Positions 11,040 to 21,768 of a stretch of 64,000 nucleotides of DNA are shown here, piece by piece (position 1 is the stretch's first letter; every line of letters begins with the position of its first letter). Where the stretch lies: assembly GCA_030278955.1 (NCBI GenBank), contig JAOANR010000004.1, forward strand, positions 1,798,001 to 1,862,000, given 5' to 3'. The notes beneath the pieces were generated by a model, which saw nothing but the letters and a program-made list of their open reading frames with translations, searched no databases and was not told where the DNA came from. Origin of the DNA: Hygrophila difformis (Eukaryota > Streptophyta > Magnoliopsida > Lamiales > Acanthaceae). Position numbers and translations under genes: made by a program.

Positions 11040-14000
11040 ATGGCTGAAAAAGTGCATACTCGGGTCTGTTGCGTTCCATCTAGCATTTGTCTTTTAAATA
11101 AAATCCTGAACGAGAGTGACGGAGATGGGAAGAAAGAGTTTATTCACGAAACTTGCTTTAGTTGTCTGCTTATGTTCAATATGTGCATGCTCAAGGTTGA
11201 TCCTGTTATTACTTTGATTAATCAGTGGAGCATTCAGGAGGAATGTTTTATTATTGATGAAAACCGTCGATGGAGGTTTTCAGATGAAGACATTCATAAA
11301 GTATATGGTTTGCCATGGGGAGTCGATAAGTTTATAATAGATTTGAAGAATAATGAGATTGGTTATGATTTTGCTGATAAATTTTGTGACAAGTATTCTC
11401 TTATTAAGAATAAGAAGGAGCCTAATCGAATACCTGTTAAGGATCTTAGAGCTATTTTAGAGAATACGGAGAATACTGAAATTCCATTGGACGACTACTG
11501 GAGGATGTATGTATTGTTTGCTCTGCAGAAAGTCTTTACTCCTAACTCAGGGAGGGTTGTAAACAAAAGGTATCTTCAGTTTCTTAGATCTCCGGAAGAA
11601 GCTTTAAGGTACAATTGGCGTCTTCATATTAGACGATTTCTGATCAAATCTCTGAATGAGTATATGGCAAAATTGGATAAGGGAACTAGTGCTCAAGCAC
11701 ACCCCTGTGGAGACCTGTTTTGCTTAATGGTAATTTTAATTTTGTGTTTGTTATGCAATTTATATTTGTTATGTGATTTATATTGTTGATTATGGTCATT
11801 GTTTGTTAATTATGTATCTTGTTTGTTTTTGTTTTTTTCAACACATGTTTTTTGATTTCTATGAGCGTGAAGAGCTTCATTTGGTTGGATTTAGATGTAA
11901 AAAGGATCGATACTTGGAGATGGTTGATATTTGGAAGGTTTTCCCTAATGCAAAGTATCCAGATATTGACTTTAAGAAGAAATCGAACGCTGTGAAAAGG
12001 AATGTGGAAGATGACGATCGAATTAGTACTTTTGTTTCTGATCTAAAGAAGAAAAGGAGGGGTGGAAAAGAAGTGGAAGTTGAGCGTGTGAATTCTAGTG
12101 CAAATGAACCAACTGCCAATCTTTCTAGGAGTGTTGATGGAGGAGGAGATGAGCAGTTTGAATGAGGATTTGAATGCTATTGGAAATGAACAAGCTGCCA
12201 ATCTTACTAGCTTGCACTCTATGTATTCACCCGTGCATGAAGCTAATGCAAATGAGACAACTGATTCTGAATCAGTTGTCCATCTTTCTGATCACACAAT
12301 GGACTCTATTGTGAACATTGTTTGCCAATATAGGGATGCTGATGCTTCAGACAATGTTGATCCTCTCATAGAAGCATCCAGAGATGATGTTGAAGTTTTA
12401 GGTGATCCTGTTCAATCCCCTGTTTTAGGTGATCCTCTTCAACCTTCCCCACACTCCCCTTGTGATCAAGATGCAGGTCAACAGTTGATTAAAGTGGGTC
12501 GACGTCGTGAAGGAGAACAGTCAAATAATATAACTGCAAGTGAAGGAGAACTCTTGATGGGTATATTAGCAGGAGCTTGAAATGTTGTGATGAGTCAAGG
12601 GGTCCGGAGGTGACAAGTTTGCGGGAAGGAGGTGATGTAGATGCTGGGAATGTACAAGACAAAACTGAAGAGAGAGTTGCCCCGGAGACTGAAAATTTAC
12701 CTGAAAATGTACCGAAGGTAGTTTTATAAATTTTGTACTTCATAATATTTTTGAAGGTAGTTTCTGACATTCTTTTTTATTTTTTGCTTTTTCTGTGTTG
12801 TTTATTTTTATTGCAGAGATCTTTAATTCGATTCCGAATCCCTTTCAGTTTCGATTCTTTGAATGTATGTACAGTAACAAAATGTTTTTGATATGTTTTC
12901 TGGTGTGATTTTTAGTTAGCACATGATGGGGCTGAGAAAGATGTAGCACATGATGCGGCTGAGAATCCAGAGGCATTTTAATAGTTTCAAGCGATTGTTC
13001 TTTTGTTTTTCAGCGATAATTTAGTTCACATTTCAGCGACGATATGATGCACTTTTCAGCGATGATATGATGATTGGTTTGCATTAACTGTTTTAATAGT
13101 TTTTAGCTATATCACTTGTGACGTATATAGAGGTATTTTTTCTAACTTACTATAGTATGTTTGATATATTTTCTTGTGTAATTTTAGTTAGCACATGATG
13201 GCGCTGAGAAAGATGTATCGAATGTATTGGAGAATCCAGAGGTATTTTAATAGTTTTCAGCGATGGTTTGTTATGTTTTAAAGCGATGGTCTGTAGTTTT
13301 TTTTTCTAACTTACTCTAGTATGTGTATAGATGCATGCAAAAGATGTGCCAACCTTTTCTTTGGGCATATCTGAGAATGAGAATGTTGTATCAGATGAGA
13401 ATCCAGAGGTATATTAATAGTTTTCAGCGATGGTTTTTATGTTTTTCAGCGACGGTTTTTATGTTTTCAGCGATGATACAATGCATATTTCAGCGATGAT
13501 TGATATATTATACTGTGTGAGAAATATTAATAGTTTTCAGCTATATCATCTGTAATTTTCAGGAACAAGCTAAGACAGTTGATAGAGCTAAGACAATCGA
13601 GAAATTGAAGGAGAAGTATATGCCTCGTAGAGTGATGATGATTGATCTCCAGCCTATAGAAAAATGCAATAAGTTTACATTCATGGAGATGACTTATACC
13701 CGATTTAAAGACTATCCAGAATTTGAGGCGTCATACAAATGTACTCTAGAAGAGTTGAATGTGGCTGTTTGGGCTATCATTACAAATATTCTAGGAAAGG
13801 TTGAAGCGAAAAACATGATTGTGTATGATGATAAAGAAATGAACTTGTCCAAGCTTGACATTGAAACACTGAGGGTTGATAGTGATATTGCGGATGTTGT
13901 TATAAACTGTTATACGAAAGTGATCAACCGTCGTGAATTCGAAAGAGCCAACGGGAAACCAATGATGAAATATTGTTTTTCATCATTATTTGCTGTGAGT

Positions 14001-14802
14001 CTGATATATACATACATACATACATACATATATATATATTTAACTTCTTTTTGATGCATGAGATGTTGTATCTTTTGAAACAGACATTTGCAGAGGTGGA
14101 TGCAGATTTACCATTAAAAGATGGTGCAGAAATTGTTGATATATTCGTGAAAGATTTCAAGTTTTTCCCTGAAGAAATGATTGATGTGGTGTTGAATGCA
14201 GAGAATGTAAGATACATTTTTGTTTTGATAATTTTGTTTATATAGTTGATCATTATTAGATTCTAATTATATGTTTACTCAATGTTCCAGTTCTTCTTCC
14301 CATATTGTCGTCAAAACCATTGGGTTGCTTTTTCTGTTGATATGAGAAAGAGAATAATTTTTTATTTCAACAGTAAGAATGCTGAAGGCGGGGGGGACAG
14401 CTGATTATAACGTTTTGAATAGGATATGGTATAACTTCAGGATGCTGGAAAATACACTGATGAATTCTGAAAAATGGTTTGCATCATATCGTATGCTTTT
14501 CTCGCCGTTGGCAGAGCAGAAAGATGAGCACAGCTGTGGTGTTTTTGTCATGTCATATATGGATTATTGGGAAGGATTAATTATGGATGACATGTTGGCA
14601 GAAATGAAGAACAAAAGGTACAATCTGGCAAAAAGAGCCAAGGTGTGCGCTTAAATATTGATGTCAGGTGTCAATGAAAAGAAAGATTTTGTGCTTGGAG
14701 AAGTGAGTAGAGATGCATTTGGTTGCCCAGCATAGTCAGTTATTTGAGGTAAAGAAACCAGCACCACCTAAGTCAAAAAAGGGTCGGAAAAAGAAACAAT
14801 GA
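11040..14802 (+). pseudogene. Nine-exon plant-mobile-like / Ulp1 (C48) protease-like gene, right-arm copy
   Basis: Exons: 11040-11729, 11842-12717, 12817-12864, 12916-12972, 13188-13241, 13331-13408, 13563-13994, 14084-14206 and 14291-14802. It is the mirror of 7082-10888 and nearly identical in exon 1. Lesions differ from the left copy: the acceptor before exon 2 is CAA instead of CAG; a small deletion near 12155-12165 shifts frame and stops; TGA replaces GGA near 12578; the donor after exon 4 is GC; an expanded G-run near 14390 shifts frame; and TAA replaces CAA at about 14652. Exon 8 is 6 nt shorter. The left-arm stop codon and frameshift are absent here. The C48 motif EQKDEHSCG and the Asn at the Asp position (YFNSKN) are both retained. 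Confidence 0.75.
12817..13408 (+). repeat. Run of four symmetric micro-exons, three ending in ENPE (right arm)
   Basis: Exons of 48, 57, 54 and 78 nt, all phase 0, follow one another. The 57- and 54-nt exons start with LAHDGAEKDV and end with ENPE, and the 78-nt exon also ends ENPE. All three continue into introns starting with GTAT.TTAATAG (GCAT in one decayed case). The repeated exon edges together with intron starts indicate local duplication of an exon-intron unit. Mirror: 8479-9098. Confidence 0.75.
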
Positions 14803-14834
14803 TGAATGAAGTGTTTTTTGATGAATGAATGAAC

Positions 14835-14995
14835 TGTTTTTTTGATCGCTGAAATGTACAATTTTTTATCGCTGAAATGTAATTGTTTTGATCGCTTAAA
14901 TGTACACATTTTCATCGCTTAATTCTACATTGTTTCATCGCTTAAATGTCTATTGTTTAATCGCTTATATATATTGCACTTTTTGTGATTGCTTA
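14835..14995. repeat. AGCGAT motif cluster downstream of the Ulp1-like gene (right arm)
   Basis: Units ATCGCTGAAATGTACA and ATCGCTTAAATGT recur about six times; this mirrors 6900-7050. Confidence 0.7.
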
Positions 14996-14996
14996 A

Positions 14997-15557
14997 ATGT
15001 ACATCTCTCTATTCTTACATGGGCTTTGTAAATTATGGAGTATTATTCTCTATTTGGCTGATTTGAAGCGATTTGGTCAGGTTGGGATAGCTGAAAAAGG
15101 AACTGATGTGGGTGTGGATCCTGAATTTCCTGAGCACATCAGAATTCTAAGGGAAAAAGTGCTACATGAAAGAAGGCAAAAGAACTGACCAGTGCTGAGA
15201 AAGAATGCAAGACAGTACAGATTGATGAACAAGGCTGAGGTAGAAGAGTATCTGAAATATGATCTGGCACAAAATATGTCTTATTTAAAAGAAGCCCTGG
15301 AAAGAGACATGGTGTCCGCCATGATGGAACGTTACAGAACTTCTTATCTCGAACTCCTCATGGAATTGGATCAGAAGGCCCTGGAGCATTGTAACACAGG
15401 AAATAAAAACAAGATCATGCATTATGACTACAAAGTCAGAAGTCTAATCTGCAAACAGATCAAAGGAGCATGGGAACTGAAGCTGGTGAGGATCACCAAT
15501 CGAGAATTTGTGAGAGATTACTTGAGGATTGCACATAAACAGTTTGGCCAAAAGTAG
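14997..15557 (+). pseudogene. Unknown basic protein gene, right-arm copy (one in-frame stop)
   Basis: One frame runs through the whole interval, interrupted only by a TGA at 15186-15188 where the left arm has TGG (KNWPVLRKNARQYR). The protein has no recognised domain. It is rich in Lys, Arg and Glu, probably helical, with MMERYRTSYLELLMELDQK and a C-terminus REFVRDYLRIAHKQFGQK. The apparent ATG at 14997 lies in motif-rich non-coding-like DNA. A spliced start near 15062 (after ..GATTTGAAG) is as likely. It lies in the same direction as, and downstream of, the Ulp1-like gene and may be a separate gene or an alternative 3' part. Confidence 0.55.
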
Positions 15558-15568
15558 AACAAAAGTTC

Positions 15569-15985
15569 TGAGTTCTGTTGTGATATGTTTCTCTTTTTCT
15601 GAGTTTTCTGAAATTTCATATTTATACATTCATTTAAGCGACAAATGTTTGTACATGTGATTATCAGCGAAGTCAGAATCATTTTTTTTAGCGATATTTA
15701 TATAGCATTAAGCGATGGTTCGATATTGTTTTCAGCGATGGACATGAAGCATTTTAAGCGATGGTGATAGATCGTCGTTTTGATTTTATGTATGTTTATG
15801 AGTTCTGAGTTCTGTTGTGATATGTTTCTCTTTTTCTGAGTTTTCTGAAATTTCATATTTATACATTCATTTAAGCGACAAATGTTTGTACATGTGAATA
15901 TAGCATTTTAAGCGATGGTTCTATATTGTTTTCAGCGATCGACATTAAGTATTTTAAGCGATGTGTATATGTTGTTTTCAGCGAT
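15569..15985. repeat. Spacer with a roughly 90-bp direct repeat and AGCGAT motifs (right arm)
   Basis: A segment beginning GAGTTCTGTTGTGATATGTT and ending GTTTGTACATGTGA occurs at about 15569-15660 and again at 15806-15898. TTTAAGCGATGG and TTTCAGCGATGG units lie between and after the copies. Confidence 0.7.
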
Positions 15986-16171
15986 GGAAGAAAATATATT
16001 TCATTTTTATGGAGTGGCCTAAATGAAATGGGCCTAAATAAAATTAAATGGGCCTCGGAAATTTTTTTAAACTGTGAGCCTTATAAATGGAATCACATTC
16101 ATTTCTCGAAACTTCATTTCTAAACCCTAATTTCTCAAAACCATAATCGGAATCACCTTCATTTCTCAGAA

Positions 16172-17264
16172 ATGTCGTGCAAAAGAAGATGCACGGTAGA
16201 GAGTTCCAGTCGCAGTTTGTTCACACAATGCTGGGAGATGTTCGGGAATTATCTGAAGGATACACATCCGACGTGTGACAATGCGCGCGGACTGAACGAT
16301 TTAATAGAAAAAATGTTAGACGCTGGGTTTGTGCCGAAGAAGCATCGAGATATTCTTTTTGAAACACATGTATTTCTTATTGAAATTACAAGTGAGTATG
16401 CTTAGGAACCTTTGATTAATGGTTTGAATTGTTTTAAGGTTTTAATGGTTAGAATGGTTTGGTTGGAATTGTTTTGAACTGATTTATGGTTTTTAATGCT
16501 GTTTTGAACTGATTATGGTTGTTCTAGGGTTACGAATTGTTTCAGTGTTTATGTTTGAACTGTTTGAACTGATTATGGTTGTTCTAGAGTTATGAGTTGT
16601 TTAAGTGTTTATGGTTGTTTTAGTTATTAATTGTTTTGTACTGATTATTGTTGTTTTAGTGATTTGTTTTGAACTGATTATGATTGTTTCTAGGGTTATG
16701 AATTGTTTCAGTGATTATGGGTGTTTTAGTGCTATGAATTGTTTTTGTACTGATTATGGTTGTTTTAGTGATTGTTTTGAACTGATTATGGTTGTTTTTG
16801 TACTGATTATGGTTGTTTCAAAAAATTGTTTCAGTGCTATGAATTGCTTTGTACTGATTATGACATCTTATATTTACATCTTATATGTTAATAAGCTATC
16901 TTTCTTATATGTTGAAACACAGGAATTTCTGTTGAAAATTATAACTGAGTATCCTGATATTGAGGCTGCTGAAAAATCTTATAACATCATGTATCCCCAC
17001 TTCGAAGCTCTGGATATTCATATTGGTGTTCTCCAAAATGAAGGCAGATCTAATGGTGTTGATGTGAACAGACGTTCATTTGATCCCACACAGCTGCGTG
17101 AAATGTCAAAGCATTATCGCAGCGTTAAAGTCTCATTTGCAAATACTCCAGGGCAGTTGAGAGAACACAAAAAGGCTTTTACAAATATGTGGGAAGATCT
17201 GATTCATAGGCTTAGGGCGATGTATCAAGCCATCTCTGATCCTGCTCATATCCCTGCTGTTTAA
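16172..17264 (+). CDS. Two-exon gene of unknown function, right-arm copy (apparently open)
   Basis: Exon 1 is 16172-16369 (66 codons) and exon 2 is 16923-17264 (113 codons plus TAA), joined in phase 0 through a GT...AG intron (16370-16922). The acceptor is an intact CACAG. The donor keeps GT, although the exonic -1 G has become T (CAT^GTATTT). The predicted protein has about 179 residues, is basic at its N-terminus (MSCKRRC) and otherwise likely helical; I do not recognise it. A sequence of about 45 bp around the donor (16357-16403) is repeated around the acceptor (16909-16956). The left-arm copy (4666-5707) has a lost acceptor and a premature stop, so this is the better preserved copy. Confidence 0.6.
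16420..16905 (+). repeat. Intron filled with degenerate CTGATTATGGTTGTT repeats
   Basis: The intron of the unknown gene is mostly a head-to-tail array of imperfect units combining TTTTGAACTGATTATGGTTGTT with AGGGTTATGAATTGTTTCAG. About ten copies of CTGATTATG can be picked out. The array is mirrored in the left arm (5040-5460) with different copy number. Confidence 0.75.
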
Positions 17265-17509
17265 TATGTTTGGAATGTTTTTGAATGACTTTGAATGGTG
17301 TTTTGGAATGACTTGTTTTTGTGATGTTTTGGGATTTTTTTATGACTTTTTGAATGGTGGTGTTGAATGTTTTTATGACTTTGTGATTGAATGAAATGTT
17401 TTCCTTGGAATTTGATTTATGGTGTTGAATGTTTTATGACTTTGAATGGATTTAACTGATTTAGTGTTATGAACTGTTTCAGTGATTATGGTTTTTATGA
17501 TGTATCGCT

Positions 17510-18420
17510 GAAAAGTATATAGTGAACTCGCTTAAAAGAATAGTTCATCGCTGAAAAGTTATAACATCTCTGCAAAGCGTATTAGTATCTCGCTTAAAGG
17601 AATTTCAAGTCATCGCTGAAAATAATAGTACAATCTCGATGAATGAAGCACATACCATCGCTGAAAAGTATAATGTTCTATCGCTGAAAATAATGATACA
17701 AATTAATATGTTTTAATTAGGAATTAATAATTTCGTTAAAAATAAAAACTTATGATGTATCGCTGAAAAGAATATTGTGATCTCGCTTAAAGAAATATTT
17801 GTTCATTGCTGAAAGGAATACTTATACATCGCTGAAAAGATATATCATCTCTGCAAAGTGTATTAGTATCTCGATGAAAACTGTTGCACATCTTGGGGGC
17901 AAGGAATTGTAAGTCATCGCTGAAAATAATAGTACAATCTCGATGAAATTAAACACTTTTCATCGCTGAATAGTATTATGTTCCCTCGCTGAAAATAATG
18001 ATGCAAATTACTAATATGTTTTAGTTAGGAATTAATAATTTCGTTAAAAATAAAAACATATGATGTATCGCTGAAAAGAATATTGTGATCTCGCTTAAAG
18101 AAATAGTTGTTCATCGCTGAAAAGAATACTTATACATCGCTGAAAAGATATAATATCTCTGCAAAGTGTATTAGAATTGTAAGTCATCGCTGAAAATAAT
18201 AGTATAAACTCGATGAAATGAAGGTCCTTTCATCGCTGAAAAGTATTACGTTCCCTCGCTGAAAATAATGATACAAATTAATATGTTTTAGTTAGGAATT
18301 AATAATTTCGTTAAAAATAAAAACAAATGAAGCACATGCCATCGCTGAAATGTATAACGTGATATCGCTGAAAATAATGATACAAATTAATATAATTTGT
18401 GTCAGTAATACGCTTTAGTG
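17510..18420. repeat. Right subterminal array of ATCGCTGAAAA motifs in tandem units
   Basis: This is the mirror of 3486-4440: about two dozen CATCGCTGAAAA-type motifs and three copies of a larger unit containing TTAATAATTTCGTTAAAAAT (about 17720, 18025 and 18298). Confidence 0.8.
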
Positions 18421-18658
18421 AATTTTAGTGAATTTTTCTGTTGTAAGATATTTTAGGATACAAATCCGTTTAAGATATGCAGTAAATCCGTTAAAGATAC
18501 GTACTAATCCGTTAATTTCGTAATTAAATAAAACCGTTCCATATTTTTATTGGACAACTTTACCCTTTTGCATTTACAATCTTTGGATTTTAATTGGACG
18601 CTCAAGATTTTGGCCTTGATGTGCTGCGATTTGATGCAATCGCACCTTAACCGGATCC

Positions 18659-19777
18659 TATTTAAAATATCTAAACGAGGAAAAATAATCACTTTTAAAA
18701 AACTGAAATATATTTTTAAAGAATTTTAGTTCTATCTTAATTGTACAATTACCAACACAATATTTTAAATATAAAATTGAATTGTATCTTTTAGGCTATG
18801 GTTAAAAATTTTAAATCAAATTAAAAAAAAATATAAAATAAAATTCAAATTTAAGCTACCGGCTCGAGCTCGAGCTTAGCAAAAAAAACAAAAAAAAATA
18901 CTCGCGAACTACTGAGCTCGAACTCGAACTCGATGATATTCGAGCTCAAGCTCGAGCTCGAACTCGAACTCGATATCGGCCGTCAAGCTCAAGCTCAAGT
19001 ACCATGGTACGAGCTCGACTCGACTCGATAACACCCCTACTCATAACCATTCAAGCCCATTGGTGATTTGAGTTAAATTGATGTATTAGTTTTAAATTAT
19101 TTTAATTTTAGGGGTAATTTCTTTTCGATTGTTCCATAGACTAGTAGACAAAAAAAGAAGTATTATGTTAGCTTTGGTTGGAAATATTTATAGGTTCGAC
19201 AAATTTGGAATGGGGATCCCATATACTTTTAAACCCGGGGGCCAATACTATTAAACTGACTGGTGGCGCTGGCCCCCACACTCCTCCCTCCACTTACTTA
19301 GAGATCTGCCGGTTTTGCCAAATTAAATCTCCATTTTCATGTCCGGAGCCTCGAGAAAACACACAGCTTGCTCGTCAAGAGTTAATAGCCCTAACCCATT
19401 CATATCAACCAAAAGTGGTGGGATGCTGCAAATACAAGTATATTCTAAACATATAGTATGTTTGACTGGCTTGGAGTCAACCCCTCCTAACAGAATGTCC
19501 ATAGAACCATTTGATGAAATGAAATAAGACTTTGCAAAGGATAACCCCTACATTATTATAAGGCGCAACCCAAGACCATATAGATCTGGAAAAATAGGAA
19601 AAATCATACCATTATTACCATAGATGCGAAATCGCCCAACGAAAAGATTTGGTTGACAATGAACCTATGGAGACAAGCTACCAAATGAGAAGATCCTCGT
19701 CTAGTTAATTTTCAAAGTATTAATAATTAGTAAAGTTATCCAGATTTACTCCCTCCCAAGGGAAGATGTTAACCCAA
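18659..19777. other. Intergenic DNA with a CTCGAG-rich patch; no gene seen
   Basis: Between 18860 and 19040 there is a dense run of GAGCTCGA / CTCGAACTCG units ending in CGATAACACCCCTAC. Complemented, that end (TAGGGGTGTTATCG) looks like one terminus of a hAT-type plant element; the other terminus was not found. Open frames at 19178-19527 overlap each other and match nothing I know. Confidence 0.35.
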
Positions 19778-19804
19778 TTATATATATATATATATATATA
19801 TATT
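19778..19804. repeat. (TA)n microsatellite at the left viral junction
   Basis: About 13 TA units directly abut the first base of pararetroviral sequence (about 19810). Insertion of florendovirus sequences into TA-rich simple repeats has been described for this group, so this is a plausible integration site. Confidence 0.85.
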
Positions 19805-19811
19805 AATGAAA

Positions 19812-21768
19812 TATTTCCCAAGCCAGAACTAGCCTATTGAAAGAGCTCCAATCCCAGCTTTCAAAAGGGCCCGAAACCTCCTCCGGAGACAGTTACGTCC
19901 CAGAAACCCCAACCCCAGCCCGAGTCAACATGATTACCGACATACAACCCTTTCCGCAAACCGTCTCTTCTATACAACCTCAACCCATTCCTCAAACCCG
20001 CTTTAACTCATCATCTGTCTACAACTGGAACCTGGATGGCCTTGGAGAACATCAGATCCTTCTAATGCTCCAACAAATGACAATGGCAGCCAATGCCTAT
20101 AGAGCGCAAGGACACATAGAAGACAAAGCCATAGCCGAAATCCTTATCGCAGGATTTTCTGGGCAACTAAAAGGATGGTGGGACTTCCATCTTACCGAAT
20201 CCCAATACGAAGATTCTATCAACAGCATTGTCCAAGCCAAAACCTTCACCCTCAATGAACTCAAAAAAGATATCTACGTTGCCAGGATTGACAACCAGTT
20301 ACAACAAAAAACAATCCAACAACGGATTGCCGATTTCCATAAACAGATAACAGATCAGGCCTGCTCCGATCTTCCAACTGCGTTTTGGGAAAGAAAAAAA
20401 CATGTTGTCACACTCCCATATATGCCCTCTTTTTCTGAGGAAAAAATCCCCACTAAAGCACACGCTATTCAAATGAATAGTGACCTCATGGAATTCTGCA
20501 GAAAAGAAATCCAGGATTTACAGCAGAAAAAGCTCATCTCCCCTTCTAAATCCCCTTGGAGTTGTGCCGCTTTCTATGTCAACAAAGCTTCTGAAGTCGA
20601 AAGGGGGACACCTCGGTTAGTCATTAACTATGCTCCTCTTAACAGAGTCCTCCAATGGATCAGGTACCCCATTCCAAACAAAAAAGATCTCCTCCAAAGA
20701 CTCTATGATGCATATCTATTTTCAAAATTTGATATGAAATCAGGATTCTGGCAGGTCCAAATAACTCCGCAAGATAGGTATAAAACTGCTTTTACTGTCC
20801 CCTTTGGACAGTACGAGTGGAATGTTATGCCTTTTGGTTTAAAAAATGCCCCCTCTGAATTCCAAAAGATTATGAATGACATCTTCAATGACTATTACAA
20901 ATTCTGTATTGTTTATATTGATGATGTTCTAATCTTTTCCAAATCCATAGAAGAACACTTCAAACACCTCCGAATTTTCCTTTCGGTTGCAAAGAAGAAC
21001 GGATTAGTCATCTCTGAACCAAAGATTAGTCTGTTTCAGACGAAAGTAAGATTCTTAGGTCACTATATCACCCAGGGTACAATTACTCCCATCGAAAGAT
21101 CCCTAATCTTTGCAGAAAAATTCCCTGATAAAATCCTTGACAAAACACAGCTTCAACGATTCCTTGGAAGCCTGAACTATGTTCTTGACTACTATCCGAA
21201 CATAAAATCTAAACTAAAACCTCTCCATGATAGGCTGCAGAAAAATCCCGCACCGTGGACAGATGCTCATACTAGCCTAGTCCAAGAGGTAAAAAAGCAG
21301 GTAAAAGAAATCCCATGTCTCTATCTTGCAGATCCAACTCTTCCTAAAATTGTTGAAACAGATGCTTCCGACATAGGCTACGGAGGGATTCTGAAGCAAG
21401 TCAAGGACGGAAAAGAGTGCATCATCCAGTTCACCTCAGCACACTGGAACGCCACTCAAAGAAATTATTCTACAATCAAAAAAGAGATCTTAAGCATAGT
21501 CCTTTGTATCCTTAAATTCCAAGGGGATCTGATCAACCAAAAATTCATTCTCAGGGTTGATTGCAAAAGTGCTAAGGAAATCCTTCAAAAGGATGTCCAA
21601 AACTTAGTCTCTAAACAAATTTTTGCTAGATGGCAGGGACTCTTAAGTGCTTTCGATTTTGATATTGAATATATTAAAGGTGAAAATAATTACATTCCTG
21701 ATTTTCTAACCCGTGAATTTCTGCAAAACAGGGAAAATGCCTCCCAAACCGGTCAGAATATACACTGA
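19812..21768 (+). pseudogene. Pararetroviral ORF1, plus-strand copy, 5'-truncated
   Basis: The frame is open from the junction with the TA repeat to the TGA at 21766. It covers a capsid-like segment (GWWDFHL at about 20172), reverse transcriptase (YIDDVL at about 20913) and RNase H (the first Asp in ETDASDIGYGG, about 21357). The movement-protein half seen in the minus copy is missing because the insertion starts mid-gene. Sequence differs from the minus copy by only a few substitutions. The zinc knuckle and aspartic protease normally lying between capsid and reverse transcriptase are not visible. The last 32 nt overlap ORF2. Confidence 0.85.

Larger units (their letters stand above)
3256..18658. 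mobile_element. 15.4-kb near-perfect inverted repeat (7.7-kb arms) carrying Ulp1-like genes; giant-TIR or foldback element
   Basis: The left arm (3256-10949) and right arm (10979-18658) are reverse complements with a 29-bp spacer (10950-10978). The outer ends read GGGTCCGGTTAAGG on the left and, complemented, GGATCCGGTTAAGG on the right. Everything inside is mirrored: three genes, their introns, a microsatellite and the AGCGAT-motif arrays. The arms differ by scattered substitutions and small indels, so the palindrome is not brand new. Flanking bases (left TTCACAAGG, right TATTTAAAA) show no target duplication. No transposase was recognised. Plant Ulp1-like genes travelling in Mutator-like (KI-MULE) and CACTA elements are established, which makes a non-autonomous DNA transposon the first hypothesis. 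A segmental head-to-head duplication is the alternative. Confidence 0.85.

Noticed and set aside
3247..18667. 9-bp target duplication of a Mutator-like element around the large palindrome
   Set aside because: TTCACAAGG on the left and TATTTAAAA on the right do not match; shifting the ends by a few bases did not help.
18860..19040. Complete hAT element from the CTCGAG-rich patch
   Set aside because: Only one candidate terminus (TAGGGGTGTTATCG complement) was found; no partner end or 8-bp duplication.
19178..19527. Small plus-strand gene left of the virus
   Set aside because: Two overlapping frames, no recognised domain, no splice or start context; probably chance.
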